64,000 nucleotides of DNA from Saccharopolyspora gloriosae (GCF_022828475.1 NZ_CP059557.1:3023470-3087469); one strand, 5' to 3'. Shown: positions 1-8,547, numbered from the stretch's first letter. Made by a program: numbers and translations. The notes: a model not told the origin generated them from the letters alone.

Positions 1-513
1 CGGGTCGCCGACGGTCTGGTCGGGCATCCGATGTTCACCGGGAAGTACGTCGACGAGTTCGTCCGCCCGGCGTTGGAGAAGGGAGCCGCGCACGCGCAGC
101 GGTCGACGGATGAGATCACGTTGATGGGCATCGTGATGTGCTCGGTCGATGCCGACGAGCAGGTGGCGCGGCGGCGGCTGGCTTACGCGATCGGGCAGTA
201 CGCGCCCTCGCGGGTGTACGACCGGTTCTTCGAGTTGCACGGCTGGTCCGCGCAGCAGCAGGAGATCAGGGAGGCCGCGCGCAGCGGTGACGACGAGGCG
301 CTGGTGGCGGCCGTGCCGGACGAGGCGATCGACGCGATCGGGGTGGCCTGCACGCCGGACCGGATCTCCGAGAAAGTCGCACGGCACACCGCCGGATTCG
401 ACCACGTCAACCTGGTCGTGCCGCCGTGGGGGCTGAGCCCGGAGTCCGCGGAGGAGTCGACCCGGCTGATCATCCAGGGGATGCGCGGAGCGCTCGGCCA
501 CCGCGCCGCGTAG
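1..513 (+). CDS. LLM-class F420-dependent oxidoreductase, C-terminal part (5' end outside window)
   Basis: The reading frame is open from base 1 and ends at 513, so the N-terminal part lies outside the window. The visible 170 residues match the C-terminal half of luciferase-like (LLM) oxidoreductases. They begin with the family's 'RVADGLVGHP' stretch, followed by the helical tail with a 'GLSPES' segment near the end. Such enzymes reduce or oxidise substrates with F420 or flavin in the cytoplasm. The tail clearly resembles that of the complete LLM protein at 6800-7822, so the two are probably paralogues. A thiolase gene follows 35 bp downstream, in keeping with a role in the same CoA-linked catabolic island. 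The family is clear; the substrate is unknown. Confidence 0.8.
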   Translation, partial: RVADGLVGHPMFTGKYVDEFVRPALEKGAAHAQRSTDEITLMGIVMCSVDADEQVARRRLAYAIGQYAPSRVYDRFFELHGWSAQQQEIREAARSGDDEALVAAVPDEAIDAIGVACTPDRISEKVARHTAGFDHVNLVVPPWGLSPESAEESTRLIIQGMRGALGHRAA

Positions 514-548
514 TTCAGCGACCCATTCCGCGGGAGAAGGAGCGAGAC

Positions 549-1712
549 ATGCAGGACGCGGTGCTGGTCGCCGGTGCCCGGACGCCGATCGGGCGGTTCC
601 TCGGTGGGCTGAGTGCGTGCACGGCCACCGACCTCGGTGCCGTCGCGATCGGAGAGGCGCTGTCCCGGGCGGGCGTGGAGCCGTCCGAAGTGGACTCAGT
701 CGTGCTGGGAAACGTGGTGCAGGCGGGAAACGGCGCCAATCCGGCGCGCATCGCGGCCGTCGCGGCGGGGCTGCCGATGTCGGCTCCCGCGACGACCGTG
801 AACAAGCTCTGCTTGTCGGGACTCGCGACCGTGGCGCAGGCCGCCCAGCTGATCGCCGTGGGCCAGTGCGAGGTGGTGGTGGCCGGCGGCATGGAGTCGA
901 TGTCGAATGCGCCGCACCTGGCCAGGCTGCGCGCGGGGCGGAAGTTCGGCGACGCGCAGCTCGCCGACGCATTGGAGAACGACGCGCTGACCTGCGCCTT
1001 CGACGGGATTCCGATGGGTGCCGCGACCGAGCGCTACCAGGAGGGCATCTCCCGCGCCGAGCAGGACGAATACGCCGCGGAGTCGCACGCCCGCGGCGCG
1101 CGCGCCGCTGCGATCGGCCACCTGGCGGCCGAGGCCGTCCCGGTCGCCACCCGCGGCGACGCGGTGGAGCACGACGAAGGAATCCGGCCCGGCACGACCG
1201 CCGAGAAGCTCGCGCGGCTGCGTCCGGCGTTCTCCGCCGACGGGACGATCACGGCAGGGTCGTCCTCGCAGCTGTCGGACGGCGCCTGCGCGGTCGTGGT
1301 GATGAGCAAGCGCCGCGCCGTGGAGCACGGGATCGAATGGCTGGCCGAACTCGGCACTTATGGCACGGTGGCCGGCCCGGATCCCTCACTGCTGTTGCAG
1401 CCCGCCGGCGCGATCCGGGACGCGGTGCGCCGGGACGGCGCGGTTTCGGTGGCCGATCTCGAGCTGGTGGAGATCAACGAGGCGTTCGCCGGGGTTCCGA
1501 TCGCCTCCACTCGGGAGTTGAGCCTCGATCCCGGGCGGGTCAACGTCAACGGCGGTGCCATCGCGCTGGGGCACCCGGTCGGGATGAGCGGCGCCCGGCT
1601 GGTCCTCTCGCTCGCGCACGAATTGCGCAGGCGGGGTGGCGGCATCGGTGCTGCGGCGCTGTGCGGTGGTGGTGGCCAGGGCGACGCACTGCTGCTGCGG
1701 ATACCGGGCTGA
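549..1712 (+). CDS. Acetyl-CoA acetyltransferase (thiolase)
   Basis: This is a 387-residue thiolase that cleaves 3-ketoacyl-CoA (or condenses acyl-CoAs), the last step of beta-oxidation. The N-terminus 'MQDAVLVAGARTPIGRF' is typical. The nucleophilic cysteine sits in 'NKLCLSGL', the second motif 'EINEAFA' is present, and the C-terminus has the paired 'NVNGGAIALGHPVG' and 'CGGGGQGDA' motifs holding the catalytic His and Cys. The ATG at 549 is preferred over an in-frame start further upstream because it follows GGAGAAGGAG at a good distance and matches the family N-terminus. It lies just downstream of the LLM gene and is probably co-transcribed with it. The IS481 element inserted 42 bp after the stop. 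Confidence 0.92.
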   Translation: MQDAVLVAGARTPIGRFLGGLSACTATDLGAVAIGEALSRAGVEPSEVDSVVLGNVVQAGNGANPARIAAVAAGLPMSAPATTVNKLCLSGLATVAQAAQLIAVGQCEVVVAGGMESMSNAPHLARLRAGRKFGDAQLADALENDALTCAFDGIPMGAATERYQEGISRAEQDEYAAESHARGARAAAIGHLAAEAVPVATRGDAVEHDEGIRPGTTAEKLARLRPAFSADGTITAGSSSQLSDGACAVVVMSKRRAVEHGIEWLAELGTYGTVAGPDPSLLLQPAGAIRDAVRRDGAVSVADLELVEINEAFAGVPIASTRELSLDPGRVNVNGGAIALGHPVGMSGARLVLSLAHELRRRGGGIGAAALCGGGGQGDALLLRIPG

Positions 1713-1754
1713 GGCCTCTGCCTTTGAGCTCGTCTTGCTTGGTGGGTCAGGTAG

Positions 1755-2863
1755 CTGTTGTGTCTCGGGAGGTTGTGAACGGGGGACACGGGGCGGATGA
1801 TCTTGGAATGAGTGAGGACCTCCGGGTTCGGTGTGGATCACGACATCTGCACCGAATACCTGGAGGTCCTCGTGTGTCACCGTAACGCTCCGTTGACTGA
1901 GACGGGCAGGCTGCGTCTGGCTCGGTGTGTCGTGGACGATCGCTGGCCGTTGCGGCGTGCGGCTGAGCGTTTCCAAGTCTCGCCCAGCACCGCGCAACGG
2001 TGGGCGGATCGGTATCGCACCGAGGGCGAGGCGGGGATGGCAGACCGGTCCTCGCGTCCGCATCACAGTCCGCGGCGCACTCCGTCGCGCACCGAGCGGC
2101 GGATCATCAAGGTCCGGGTGATCCGCCGGTGGGGGCCGGCACGGATCGCGTTTTTGCTGGGCTTGAACCCGGCTACCGTGCACCGGGTCTTGGGCCGCTA
2201 CAGGCTGGCCCGGCTCGCACACCTGGACCGGGCCACCGGGCGGGTGATCCGCCGCTACGAGTACCCGCAGCCCGGCGGCCTCGTCCACGTCGACATCAAG
2301 AAAGTCGGCAACGTCCCCGACGGCGGCGGCAGCAAAGTCCTCGGCCGCCAGGCCGGCAGCCACAACAGCCAGGCCACCGTCACCGACCGCCGCCGCGCCG
2401 GCGGGAAGAAACCCGCCATCGGCTACAGCTACCTGCACAACGCCGTCGATGACCACTCGCGGCTTGCCTACACCGAAATCCTTCCCGACGAGACACGCGA
2501 AACCGCCGCCGCGTTCTGGCAACGAGCACACACATTCTTCACCGATGCCGGGATCACCGTGCTCCGAGTACTGACCGACAACGGCTCCTGCTACCGCTCC
2601 CACCTCTGGACCGCCACACTCACCGCCGCCGGCATCACACACCTCCGCATCCGCCCCTACCGACCCCAAACCAACGGCAAAGTCGAACGCTACAACCGCA
2701 CCCTGCTCGACGAATGGGCCTACGCCCAGCTCTACCTCTCCGACACCGAACGCCGAAACGCCCTCCCACACTGGCTCCACACCTACAATCACCACCGCGG
2801 CCACACCGCACTCGGCGGCCACCCACCCGCCAGCCGCGTCCCCAACCTCACAAGACACAACAG
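1755..2863 (+). mobile_element. IS481-family insertion sequence
   Basis: A complete-looking insertion sequence of about 1.1 kb encodes one DDE transposase. The left end (CTGTTGTGTCTCGGGAGG from 1755) and the reverse complement of the right end (CTGTTGTGTCTTGTGAGG, ending at 2863) form imperfect terminal inverted repeats. Both ends are flanked by GTAG (1751-1754 and 2864-2867), a possible 4-bp target duplication. The right-hand copy supplies the transposase stop codon. The element separates the thiolase operon from the crotonase operon that begins at 3130. Confidence 0.8.
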
Positions 2864-2867
2864 GTAG
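1872..2867 (+). CDS. IS481-family transposase
   Basis: This DDE transposase of about 331 residues has an N-terminal helix-turn-helix ('AAERFQVSPSTAQRWADRYR') and a retroviral integrase core. The catalytic triad is visible as Asp in 'LVHVDIKKVG', Asp in 'VLTDNGSCYRS' and Glu in 'TNGKVERYNRTL'. The GTG at 1872, reading VCHRNAPLTETGR, matches the usual N-terminus of this family; an ATG at 1812 would add about 20 unrelated residues. The coding frame runs through the right inverted repeat, and the TAG stop uses flanking DNA. The gene appears intact. Confidence 0.88.
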   Translation: MCHRNAPLTETGRLRLARCVVDDRWPLRRAAERFQVSPSTAQRWADRYRTEGEAGMADRSSRPHHSPRRTPSRTERRIIKVRVIRRWGPARIAFLLGLNPATVHRVLGRYRLARLAHLDRATGRVIRRYEYPQPGGLVHVDIKKVGNVPDGGGSKVLGRQAGSHNSQATVTDRRRAGGKKPAIGYSYLHNAVDDHSRLAYTEILPDETRETAAAFWQRAHTFFTDAGITVLRVLTDNGSCYRSHLWTATLTAAGITHLRIRPYRPQTNGKVERYNRTLLDEWAYAQLYLSDTERRNALPHWLHTYNHHRGHTALGGHPPASRVPNLTRHNR

Positions 2868-3009
2868 CGGAACCTCAGCGGTTTCCTCCCCGCGAGAGCG
2901 ATTTCCGACATGGCTCCACTCGGCGAAATCGCTGTCCTCGCGAGGGAACCGGTGAGAACCCGCCTCTGGCCGTTCTGCTTTGGGGGTCGTTGCTCAGCGG
3001 TTCCGCCGG
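2867..3009. repeat. Nested inverted-repeat intergenic element
   Basis: The space between the IS element and the crotonase operon is strongly palindromic. Outer arms GCGGAACC (2867-2874) and GGTTCCGC (2999-3006) enclose CGCGAG/CTCGCG (2891-2896, 2937-2942) and the inner pair AGCGATTTC/GAAATCGCT (2897-2905, 2924-2932). A similar GCGGAACC...GGTTCCGC pair occurs at 14970-15033, so this may be a dispersed intergenic repeat. No gene is seen. Confidence 0.45.
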
Positions 3010-3099
3010 TGACAGGACAACGTGGCCCGGCCGCCGCGTGCCGATTCGATCTTGGCATCCGGGGGGATTGTGGTACCGCCTTCGCAGTCGTATGGTCCA

Positions 3100-3112
3100 A
3101 AGGTCAGACCTT
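3100..3112. promoter_or_regulatory. FadR/GntR-type operator
   Basis: AAGGTCAGACCTT is a perfect 13-bp palindrome 17 bp before the start of the crotonase gene at 3130. It matches the TGGTCNGACCA-type operator of FadR-subfamily GntR regulators, and related sequences precede several other operons in this window. A GntR/FadR gene is present at 21112-21873. The position overlaps or follows the expected promoter, which suggests repression. Confidence 0.6.
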
Positions 3113-3129
3113 AAGGGAGGCGATGTCGA

Positions 3130-3915
3130 ATGACGGGCGAGCTGGTCCGGTACGAGACCGACGAACACGGCGTGGCCGTGGTGACGCTGGACGATCCGGA
3201 CACGCGCAACGCGCTCAGCGATGAGCTCCTGGACGAGCTCCTGGACGCGGTGCACGCGGCGAAGGCCGACGACGACGTCCGCGTCGTTGTGCTCGCCTCC
3301 TCGCACGACCGCGTGTTCTCGGCCGGTGGCAACCTCAAGGCCTTCGCCGACGACCGCCCCGCGGTGACCAAGTACGCCGGTCTCGACCGGTTTCCGCGCC
3401 TGTTTGAGCTGATCGGCGGCCTCGGCAAGCCGGTGCTCTGCGCGGCGGGCGGCGACGTGCTGGCCGGAGCCCTGGGGCTCGCGCTCGCGTGCGATCTGGT
3501 CCTGGCCAAGGAATCGGTGCGGTTCGGCTGTCCGGAGATCAACGTGGGGGCCTTCCCGTTCATGATCTCCGCCCTGATCTACCGGAACGTCGGCCGGATG
3601 AAGGCCAACGAGCTGATGATGCTCGGCGAGAAGATCAGTGCCGCGGAGGCCCGCGAGCTCGGGATCGTCAACAAGGTCGTCCCGGACGCCGACTTCGACG
3701 GAGCGGTGCGCGACTGGGCGCGCAAGATCGCGGCGAAGTCCCCGCTGCTGATGAAGCTCGGCAAGGACGCCGTCAACAGCACCCGGGACCTGTCCCTCGG
3801 CGCGGCGCTGGACCACTTGCAGGGGCAACTCGCGCTCGCCTTCACCACCGACGACCTGGCGGAGGGAGTGCGCGCCTTCCGCGAGAAGCGCGAGCCGGTC
3901 TGGGCGCGGCGATGA
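3130..3915 (+). CDS. Enoyl-CoA hydratase/isomerase family protein
   Basis: A 261-residue crotonase-fold protein. The oxyanion-hole segments 'SAGGNLKAF' and 'AAGGDVLAGALGLALA' are present, and the Pro-Glu of the first catalytic region is kept in 'FGCPEINVGAFP'. Family members hydrate or isomerise enoyl-CoA esters as cytoplasmic trimers or hexamers. The ATG follows GGGAGG at 3115-3120. It is the first gene of a run of three crotonases, a kinase-like protein and an LLM oxidoreductase (3130-7822), and it is directly preceded by a FadR-type palindrome. It differs from the two following crotonases, which are close to each other. The precise substrate cannot be read from sequence. Confidence 0.88.
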   Translation: MTGELVRYETDEHGVAVVTLDDPDTRNALSDELLDELLDAVHAAKADDDVRVVVLASSHDRVFSAGGNLKAFADDRPAVTKYAGLDRFPRLFELIGGLGKPVLCAAGGDVLAGALGLALACDLVLAKESVRFGCPEINVGAFPFMISALIYRNVGRMKANELMMLGEKISAAEARELGIVNKVVPDADFDGAVRDWARKIAAKSPLLMKLGKDAVNSTRDLSLGAALDHLQGQLALAFTTDDLAEGVRAFREKREPVWARR

Positions 3916-4009
3916 CCACGGCTACGCGACGCGAAATGCGCCGCCATTGTCGGGACAGGACATCTCGCCGATCGCGGACCGGCGTGGCCCCGAGCCCTGG
4001 AGGCAGTCG

Positions 4010-4819
4010 ATGAAGTGCTTGGACACCGCTTACGAGACGCTGCTGCTCGCCGAACCGTCTCCTGGCGTCGTCGTGGTCACGCTGAACCGGCCGGACCGCT
4101 CGAACGCGATGACCGACACGATGTTCGTCGAGATGGAACACCTCGCACTCGGCCTCGACGACGAGGACGACTGCCGAGTCGTGATCGTGACCGGGGCGGG
4201 AACGACCTTCTGCGCCGGTTACGACCTCGCCGACGCCGACGAGCTCCCGGAACTCGGCGCGATGGCCATGCTCGACCAGCAGGAGCGTGCCGTCCGCGCG
4301 CTGCTGGCCATCCGGTCGATGCGCTCCCCGGTGATCGCCGCGGTCGAAGGCGCCGCCGCCGGTGGCGGCCTCGCGCTCGCGCTCGCCGCCGACATCCGGC
4401 TCGGCTCCGCGACCGCGAAGTTCAACGCGGCGTTCGTGCGGATCGGGCTCTCCGCAGGCGACCTCGGCACCTCGTGGCTGCTGACCCGGTTGATCGGTCC
4501 CGCCGCGGCGAGCGAGATCTGCTTCACCGGCCGGCTCGTGCGCGCCGAGGAGGCCGCCCGGATCGGTCTGCTCAACCGCGTCAGCGAGGGCGACGTGCTG
4601 GGCGACGCGGTGGCTCTCGCCGAATCGATCGTGGCCAACTCCCCTGGCGGCGTGCAGCTGTCGAAGCGCGCACTGCAGGCGAACATGGAGGTCTCTTCGT
4701 ACGCCGCCGCGCTGGAGCTGGAGAACCGCGGTCAAGCGCTGCTGACCCGAGGCAGCGACATGCCCGAGGCGCTGGCCGCCTTCAAGGAGAAGCGGGCGCC
4801 CGTCTTCACCGGCCGCTGA
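4010..4819 (+). CDS. Enoyl-CoA hydratase/isomerase family protein (tandem copy 1)
   Basis: A 269-residue crotonase-fold protein with oxyanion-hole motifs 'CAGYDLADAD' and 'EGAAAGGGLALALAADI'. The usual FGxPE catalytic glutamate segment is replaced by 'FNAAFVRIGLSAGDLG', where the acidic residue lies later in the turn, as in some isomerase and dehydratase subgroups. ATG 4010 is chosen because of the GGAGG-like site just upstream (3998-4003); an upstream in-frame ATG at 3947 lacks one. It shares a long C-terminal stretch ('SSYAAALELENRGQALLTR') with the next gene and probably arose by tandem duplication. It acts on acyl-CoA; which reaction is not known. Confidence 0.86.
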   Translation: MKCLDTAYETLLLAEPSPGVVVVTLNRPDRSNAMTDTMFVEMEHLALGLDDEDDCRVVIVTGAGTTFCAGYDLADADELPELGAMAMLDQQERAVRALLAIRSMRSPVIAAVEGAAAGGGLALALAADIRLGSATAKFNAAFVRIGLSAGDLGTSWLLTRLIGPAAASEICFTGRLVRAEEAARIGLLNRVSEGDVLGDAVALAESIVANSPGGVQLSKRALQANMEVSSYAAALELENRGQALLTRGSDMPEALAAFKEKRAPVFTGR

Positions 4820-4847
4820 CCACGACATCTCGAAGGGAGGAGTGGCC

Positions 4848-5663
4848 ATGGCCGCCTTGGACCTGCCGCAGCTCGACACGCTCACCCTGGAGCTCCTGAG
4901 CGAGGACGTCGCGGTGCTGCGCGTGAACCGTCCGGACCGGATGAACTCGCAGACCGTGCAGATGTTCTCGGACTACGGCAGGGCCGCGCACGCGCTGCGC
5001 GACAGCGGAGTACGGGCCCTGATCGTCACCGGCACCGGCGAGCGCGCGTTCTGCGCCGGGTTCGACCTCGACGAGATCGAAGTCATCACCCGGATGGGAG
5101 TCCGCGAATTCCTCAAGTTCCAGGGGACCGCCACGGGCGGCATCCAGGCGATCCGGCACCTGCCGTTCCCGGTCGTCGCGGCCGTGCACGGGCCGGCGAT
5201 CGGGGGAGGGCTGGCGCTCGCGCTCGCGGCCGACATCCGGCTCGCGGCGCCGACCGCGAAGTTCAGCGCGGCCTTCGTGAAGGTCGGGTTGTCGATGGGG
5301 GAGTTGGGCACCTCCTACAACCTGAGCCGCCTCGTCGGGCCTGCCATGGCCGCCGAGATCGGCTTCACGGGACGGTTCGTCAAAGCCGAGGAGGCCGCCC
5401 GGATCGGCCTCGTCAACCGGGTGGTGGCCGGCGATGAGCTGTTCGGCGAGGCGGTGGAGACCGCCCGGATGATCGCGTCCAACTCCCCGGCGGGCGTGCG
5501 CATGTCCAAGCGGGCCATCCAGCGAAACCAGGAGATCACCTCGTACGCCGCGGCGCTCGAACTGGAGAACCGCGGACAGGCGCTGCTGACCCGCACCGAG
5601 GACATGCTCGAGGCGTTGGCGGCGTTCAAGGACGAGCGCGCACCGCGGTTCAGGGCGAGGTGA
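4848..5663 (+). CDS. Enoyl-CoA hydratase/isomerase family protein (tandem copy 2)
   Basis: A 271-residue crotonase-fold protein. Motifs include 'CAGFDLDEI' and 'HGPAIGGGLALALAADI' (oxyanion hole) and 'FSAAFVKVGLSMGELG', which carries Glu where the previous paralogue has Asp. ATG 4848 sits 7 bp after GGGAGG; the GTG at 4842 is too close to that site. The gene overlaps the following kinase-like gene by GTGA (5660-5663), so the two are translationally coupled. With the preceding genes it forms one operon. The swap of the acidic active-site residue between neighbours suggests that the duplicates have diverged in chemistry. Confidence 0.86.
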   Translation: MAALDLPQLDTLTLELLSEDVAVLRVNRPDRMNSQTVQMFSDYGRAAHALRDSGVRALIVTGTGERAFCAGFDLDEIEVITRMGVREFLKFQGTATGGIQAIRHLPFPVVAAVHGPAIGGGLALALAADIRLAAPTAKFSAAFVKVGLSMGELGTSYNLSRLVGPAMAAEIGFTGRFVKAEEAARIGLVNRVVAGDELFGEAVETARMIASNSPAGVRMSKRAIQRNQEITSYAAALELENRGQALLTRTEDMLEALAAFKDERAPRFRAR

Positions 5664-6733
5664 GCCGGATGAGCTGGGAATGGACTCCGGGAACTCTCGA
5701 CGCGCTGTCTCTGTTCCTTCAGGTGCGCGGTCTGTGCGACGGCCCCGTGAGCGCCGAGCGCATCGGCGACGGGCACTCGAACTTGACCTATCTCGTCCGG
5801 GACGGCACGCACCGGATCGTTCTCCGGCGGCCCCCGCCACCGCCGGTCCCGCCGGGCGCGCACGACATGTTGCGCGAGGCGCGGCTCATCGCCGCGCTGG
5901 ACGCCACCGACGTCCCGGTGCCGAGCGTTCTCGCCACCTCGGATGCCGGTGAGGTCCTCGACGTGCCCTTCTACGTGATGAGCCTGGTGGAGGGTCCGGT
6001 CGTGACCACGGCGACGCCGAGCCCGCTGGAGACTCCGCAAGCACGGCGGCAGATCGGCGAGTCCCTCGTCGACACCCTCGCCGACCTGCACGCGGTCGAC
6101 TGGCGTGCTGCCGGTCTCGGCGATCTCGGCAAGCCCGAAGGCTTCAACCGGCGCCACCTGAACCGGATGGGACTCCTGGTCGCCGACGAGGACGGCTGCC
6201 CGCCGCCGCAGTTCGCGGCGATCCACCGCTGGCTGGACCGGCACGCCCCACCCGAGTCCGGCCACGCGATCGTGCACAACGACTTCCGCGTCGGAAACGT
6301 CGTGGTGGCGCCGGACGAACCCGGCCGCGTCGCCGCGGTGCTGGACTGGGAGCTGGCCACCATCGGCGATCCGCTGTTCGACGTGGGCTACTTCCTCGCT
6401 TCGGTGCCGGAGCCTGGCGTTGCCATGACGCCGACCGCGGAGTTCGGCACCGCGATGTGCGAGGACGGTTACCCGTCGCGGCGGGAACTCGCCGACCGCT
6501 ACGCGCGGCGCACCGGCCGCGATCTGTCCGGTTTGGACTGGTACACCGCGCTGGCGCTCTGGAAGCTCGCGGTGCTGTACGAGTACGGCCGTCGGCGGGC
6601 GGTGCGGGGGGTCGGGGACCAGTACTACGCCGATTCGGGCCTGGTGCGGTCCTTCCTCGAAGCCGCGCACGACACCGCAGGACTCGAACCGCCGCGGTTC
6701 CCCGCCAAGGAAGAGATCGCGGAGACGCGGTGA
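5660..6733 (+). CDS. Phosphotransferase family protein (APH fold, ACAD-associated type)
   Basis: A 357-residue aminoglycoside-phosphotransferase-fold kinase. The catalytic loop is 'IVHNDFRVGNVVV' (H-x-D-x4-N) and the metal-binding segment is 'AVLDWELATIGDPLFDVGY'. An N-terminal lobe 'IGDGHSNLTYLV' serves as the nucleotide loop. Proteins of this type are regularly encoded beside acyl-CoA dehydrogenases, and the human counterpart ACAD10 fuses the two domains; phosphorylation of a hydroxyacyl group is the presumed role. The GTG at 5660 overlaps the previous stop. An ATG at 5669 is an alternative start. It is unlikely to be an antibiotic-resistance enzyme, given the operon around it. Confidence 0.85.
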   Translation: MSRMSWEWTPGTLDALSLFLQVRGLCDGPVSAERIGDGHSNLTYLVRDGTHRIVLRRPPPPPVPPGAHDMLREARLIAALDATDVPVPSVLATSDAGEVLDVPFYVMSLVEGPVVTTATPSPLETPQARRQIGESLVDTLADLHAVDWRAAGLGDLGKPEGFNRRHLNRMGLLVADEDGCPPPQFAAIHRWLDRHAPPESGHAIVHNDFRVGNVVVAPDEPGRVAAVLDWELATIGDPLFDVGYFLASVPEPGVAMTPTAEFGTAMCEDGYPSRRELADRYARRTGRDLSGLDWYTALALWKLAVLYEYGRRRAVRGVGDQYYADSGLVRSFLEAAHDTAGLEPPRFPAKEEIAETR

Positions 6734-6799
6734 GCCGCGCCCGCCCGGCAAGACGGCGGAACGCACAGCGCCGGAATCGGTTGACGAAAGGCGGCGAAG

Positions 6800-7822
6800 A
6801 TGACGACGCGAGGGATCACGGTGCTGGCCGGCGGCCTGCGGGACACCCAGGCGGTCGCCGCGCGCGCGGAAGCGGCCGGGTTCGACGCCGCCTGGTCGGG
6901 GGAGTTCCTGAACCGCTCGGCGGTCGTCTCGGTCGCGGCCATGGCCGCGAGCACCGATCGGATCGGTGTCGGCTCGGCGATCGCCTACGCGGTCGGCCGG
7001 TCTCCGCTGGTGCTGGCCAACGACGCGAAGTTCCTCGACGAGATGAGCGGCGGCCGGTTCACGCTCGGACTCGGCACCGGAACCCGCAAGATGATGCAGG
7101 CGTGGCACGGAGTCACGGATCCGGACGGTCCTGCCACCCGCATGGAAGAACTCGTCCCGCTGATCCGGAGGCTGTGGCGGCTGCACGAGGAGCCGGTGCG
7201 GCACGAGGGGCGCTTCTACACCGTCGACATCACTCCCACGGCCGACATCGACGCACCGTTGCGGGCGGACATCCCCATCTACACCGCGGGCGTGAACTCC
7301 CGCATGGTCGAGGTCGCCGGACGGGTGTCCGACGGCCTGATCTGCCACCCGACCATGACCGATCGCTACTTGGCGGACGTCGTCCGACCGGCGATCGTCC
7401 GCGGCGCGGAGAAGACCGGCCGCTCGACGCGGGACGTCGCGCTCAAGGGCGTGATCATCTGCTCGATCTCCGACGACGTGCGGCAGGCGCGGCGCGAGGC
7501 GGCGGCTCAGATCGCGTTCTACGTGGCACCGAAGTCGTACGGCCCGGTGATGGCGGCATCCGGGTTCGGCGCCGAGGCGAGCGCGATCCAGCAGGCCTTC
7601 CGCAACCGTGACCACGAAGCGATGATCGCCGCGGTCTCGGACCGGATGCTCGCGGAGATGGCAGTGTGCGGCACGGCCGACGAAGTGCGCGATGCCCTGC
7701 CTGCGATCGAGAAGCGCTACGACCACGCGGCGCTGTACTCGCCCAGCTTCACGCTGGCGCCCGAGCGCGTCGCGGAGAACACCGAGGCGATCATCGAAAC
7801 GTTCGTCGACCGTCCGCGGTGA
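6800..7822 (+). CDS. LLM-class F420-dependent oxidoreductase
   Basis: A 340-residue luciferase-like monooxygenase-fold protein of full family length. The N-terminal barrel strands ('GITVLAGGL', 'GFDAAWSGEF', 'IGVGSAIAYA') and the segment 'GRFTLGLGTGTRKM' are typical of F420-binding members of the 5,10-methylene-H4MPT reductase-like group. ATG 6800 follows GAAAGGCGG. It is the last gene of the 3130-7822 operon and converges on the TetR gene at 7905. It would supply hydride for a reduction or oxidation of a CoA-linked or cyclic intermediate; the substrate is unknown. The C-terminal half resembles the partial protein at 1-513. Confidence 0.85.
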   Translation: MTTRGITVLAGGLRDTQAVAARAEAAGFDAAWSGEFLNRSAVVSVAAMAASTDRIGVGSAIAYAVGRSPLVLANDAKFLDEMSGGRFTLGLGTGTRKMMQAWHGVTDPDGPATRMEELVPLIRRLWRLHEEPVRHEGRFYTVDITPTADIDAPLRADIPIYTAGVNSRMVEVAGRVSDGLICHPTMTDRYLADVVRPAIVRGAEKTGRSTRDVALKGVIICSISDDVRQARREAAAQIAFYVAPKSYGPVMAASGFGAEASAIQQAFRNRDHEAMIAAVSDRMLAEMAVCGTADEVRDALPAIEKRYDHAALYSPSFTLAPERVAENTEAIIETFVDRPR

Positions 7823-7904
7823 GCCACCACCCGTTGCGGTGGAGCGGCCCAGTCGACCGGGCGGAGTCGACCGCCGCGCGGCACGAGTTCCGCGACGCGC
7901 GCGG

Positions 7905-8456
7905 TCAGGAATTGAGCGTGGCCAAGCCTTCGCGGACGAACCCGGTCACCACGTCCGCGAGATCGGGTTGCCGCGCCGTGGCCTTCGGCCAATAGGTGAT
8001 CGAGAAGATCACGCTGAGGCAGGCGTGCGTGCCGGTGGCGACCTTCGCCTGCGATGCGTTCGGGAAGCACCGTCCGATGGTCGTTTCCCAGCGCCCGACG
8101 TACTGGCGCCGCCTGCGTGCGAAGTGCCGCTGCCACGGGTCGACCAGGGAGCGGTCCTCCCGCTGGTAAACGTTGACGAGGTGCCGGTGGTCGACGGCGA
8201 AGCGGACGTGGTGCCGGATCAACCGGTCCAGGTCCAGCTCGGGATCGTCGTGCACCGGCGCGGTAGCGCTCAGCAGCTCGTCGAGGGCCTCGTTGAACAG
8301 CGTCGCCAGGATCTCGTCCTTGCCGGAGAAGTGCCGGTAAAGCGCCGGACCGCTCAGGCCGGCACGCGTTCCCAGCTCGTCGACGCTGGCACCGTGGAAC
8401 CCCTTCTCGAAGAAGACCGCGGCTGCCGTATCAAGGATCTTCCGGTCCCTGTCCAC
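7905..8456 (-). CDS. TetR-family transcriptional regulator
   Basis: A 183-residue TetR protein. The N-terminal DNA-binding domain is clear ('ILDTAAAVFFEKGFHGASVDELGTR' is the first part, then 'GLSGPALYRHFSGKDEIL'), followed by a helical ligand-binding domain. The GTG at 8456 (VDRDRKILD) is preferred because an upstream ATG (8507) would place the palindrome at 8483-8492 inside the coding region. The gene is divergent from the LuxR-type gene at 8548. It probably represses itself and may also act at similar palindromes at 16725 and 17619, near genes for ring-cleavage-type acyl-CoA enzymes. Confidence 0.85.
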   Translation of the reverse strand: MDRDRKILDTAAAVFFEKGFHGASVDELGTRAGLSGPALYRHFSGKDEILATLFNEALDELLSATAPVHDDPELDLDRLIRHHVRFAVDHRHLVNVYQREDRSLVDPWQRHFARRRRQYVGRWETTIGRCFPNASQAKVATGTHACLSVIFSITYWPKATARQPDLADVVTGFVREGLATLNS

Positions 8457-8482
8457 CCGGCTGAACCTACCACAATCCTGTG

Positions 8483-8492
8483 AACGATCGTT
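8483..8492. promoter_or_regulatory. TetR-type palindromic operator
   Basis: AACGATCGTT, within TGAACGATCGTTATC, is a perfect 10-bp palindrome between the TetR gene (minus) and the GAF-LuxR gene (plus). It has the same AACG-N2-CGTT core as the palindromes at 16725-16736 and 17619-17634. Its place just upstream of the TetR start fits autoregulation. Confidence 0.55.
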
Positions 8493-8547
8493 ATCCTGAA
8501 GTGGCATCGTCCGCATCGGAGCGGACGCCGACGGAGGGCACGGGATC

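Noticed and set aside
5660-6733. Antibiotic-resistance phosphotransferase for the aminocyclitol cluster
   Set aside because: The protein has an APH fold, but it is coupled to crotonase genes 42 kb from the cluster and matches the acyl-CoA-dehydrogenase-associated kinase type.
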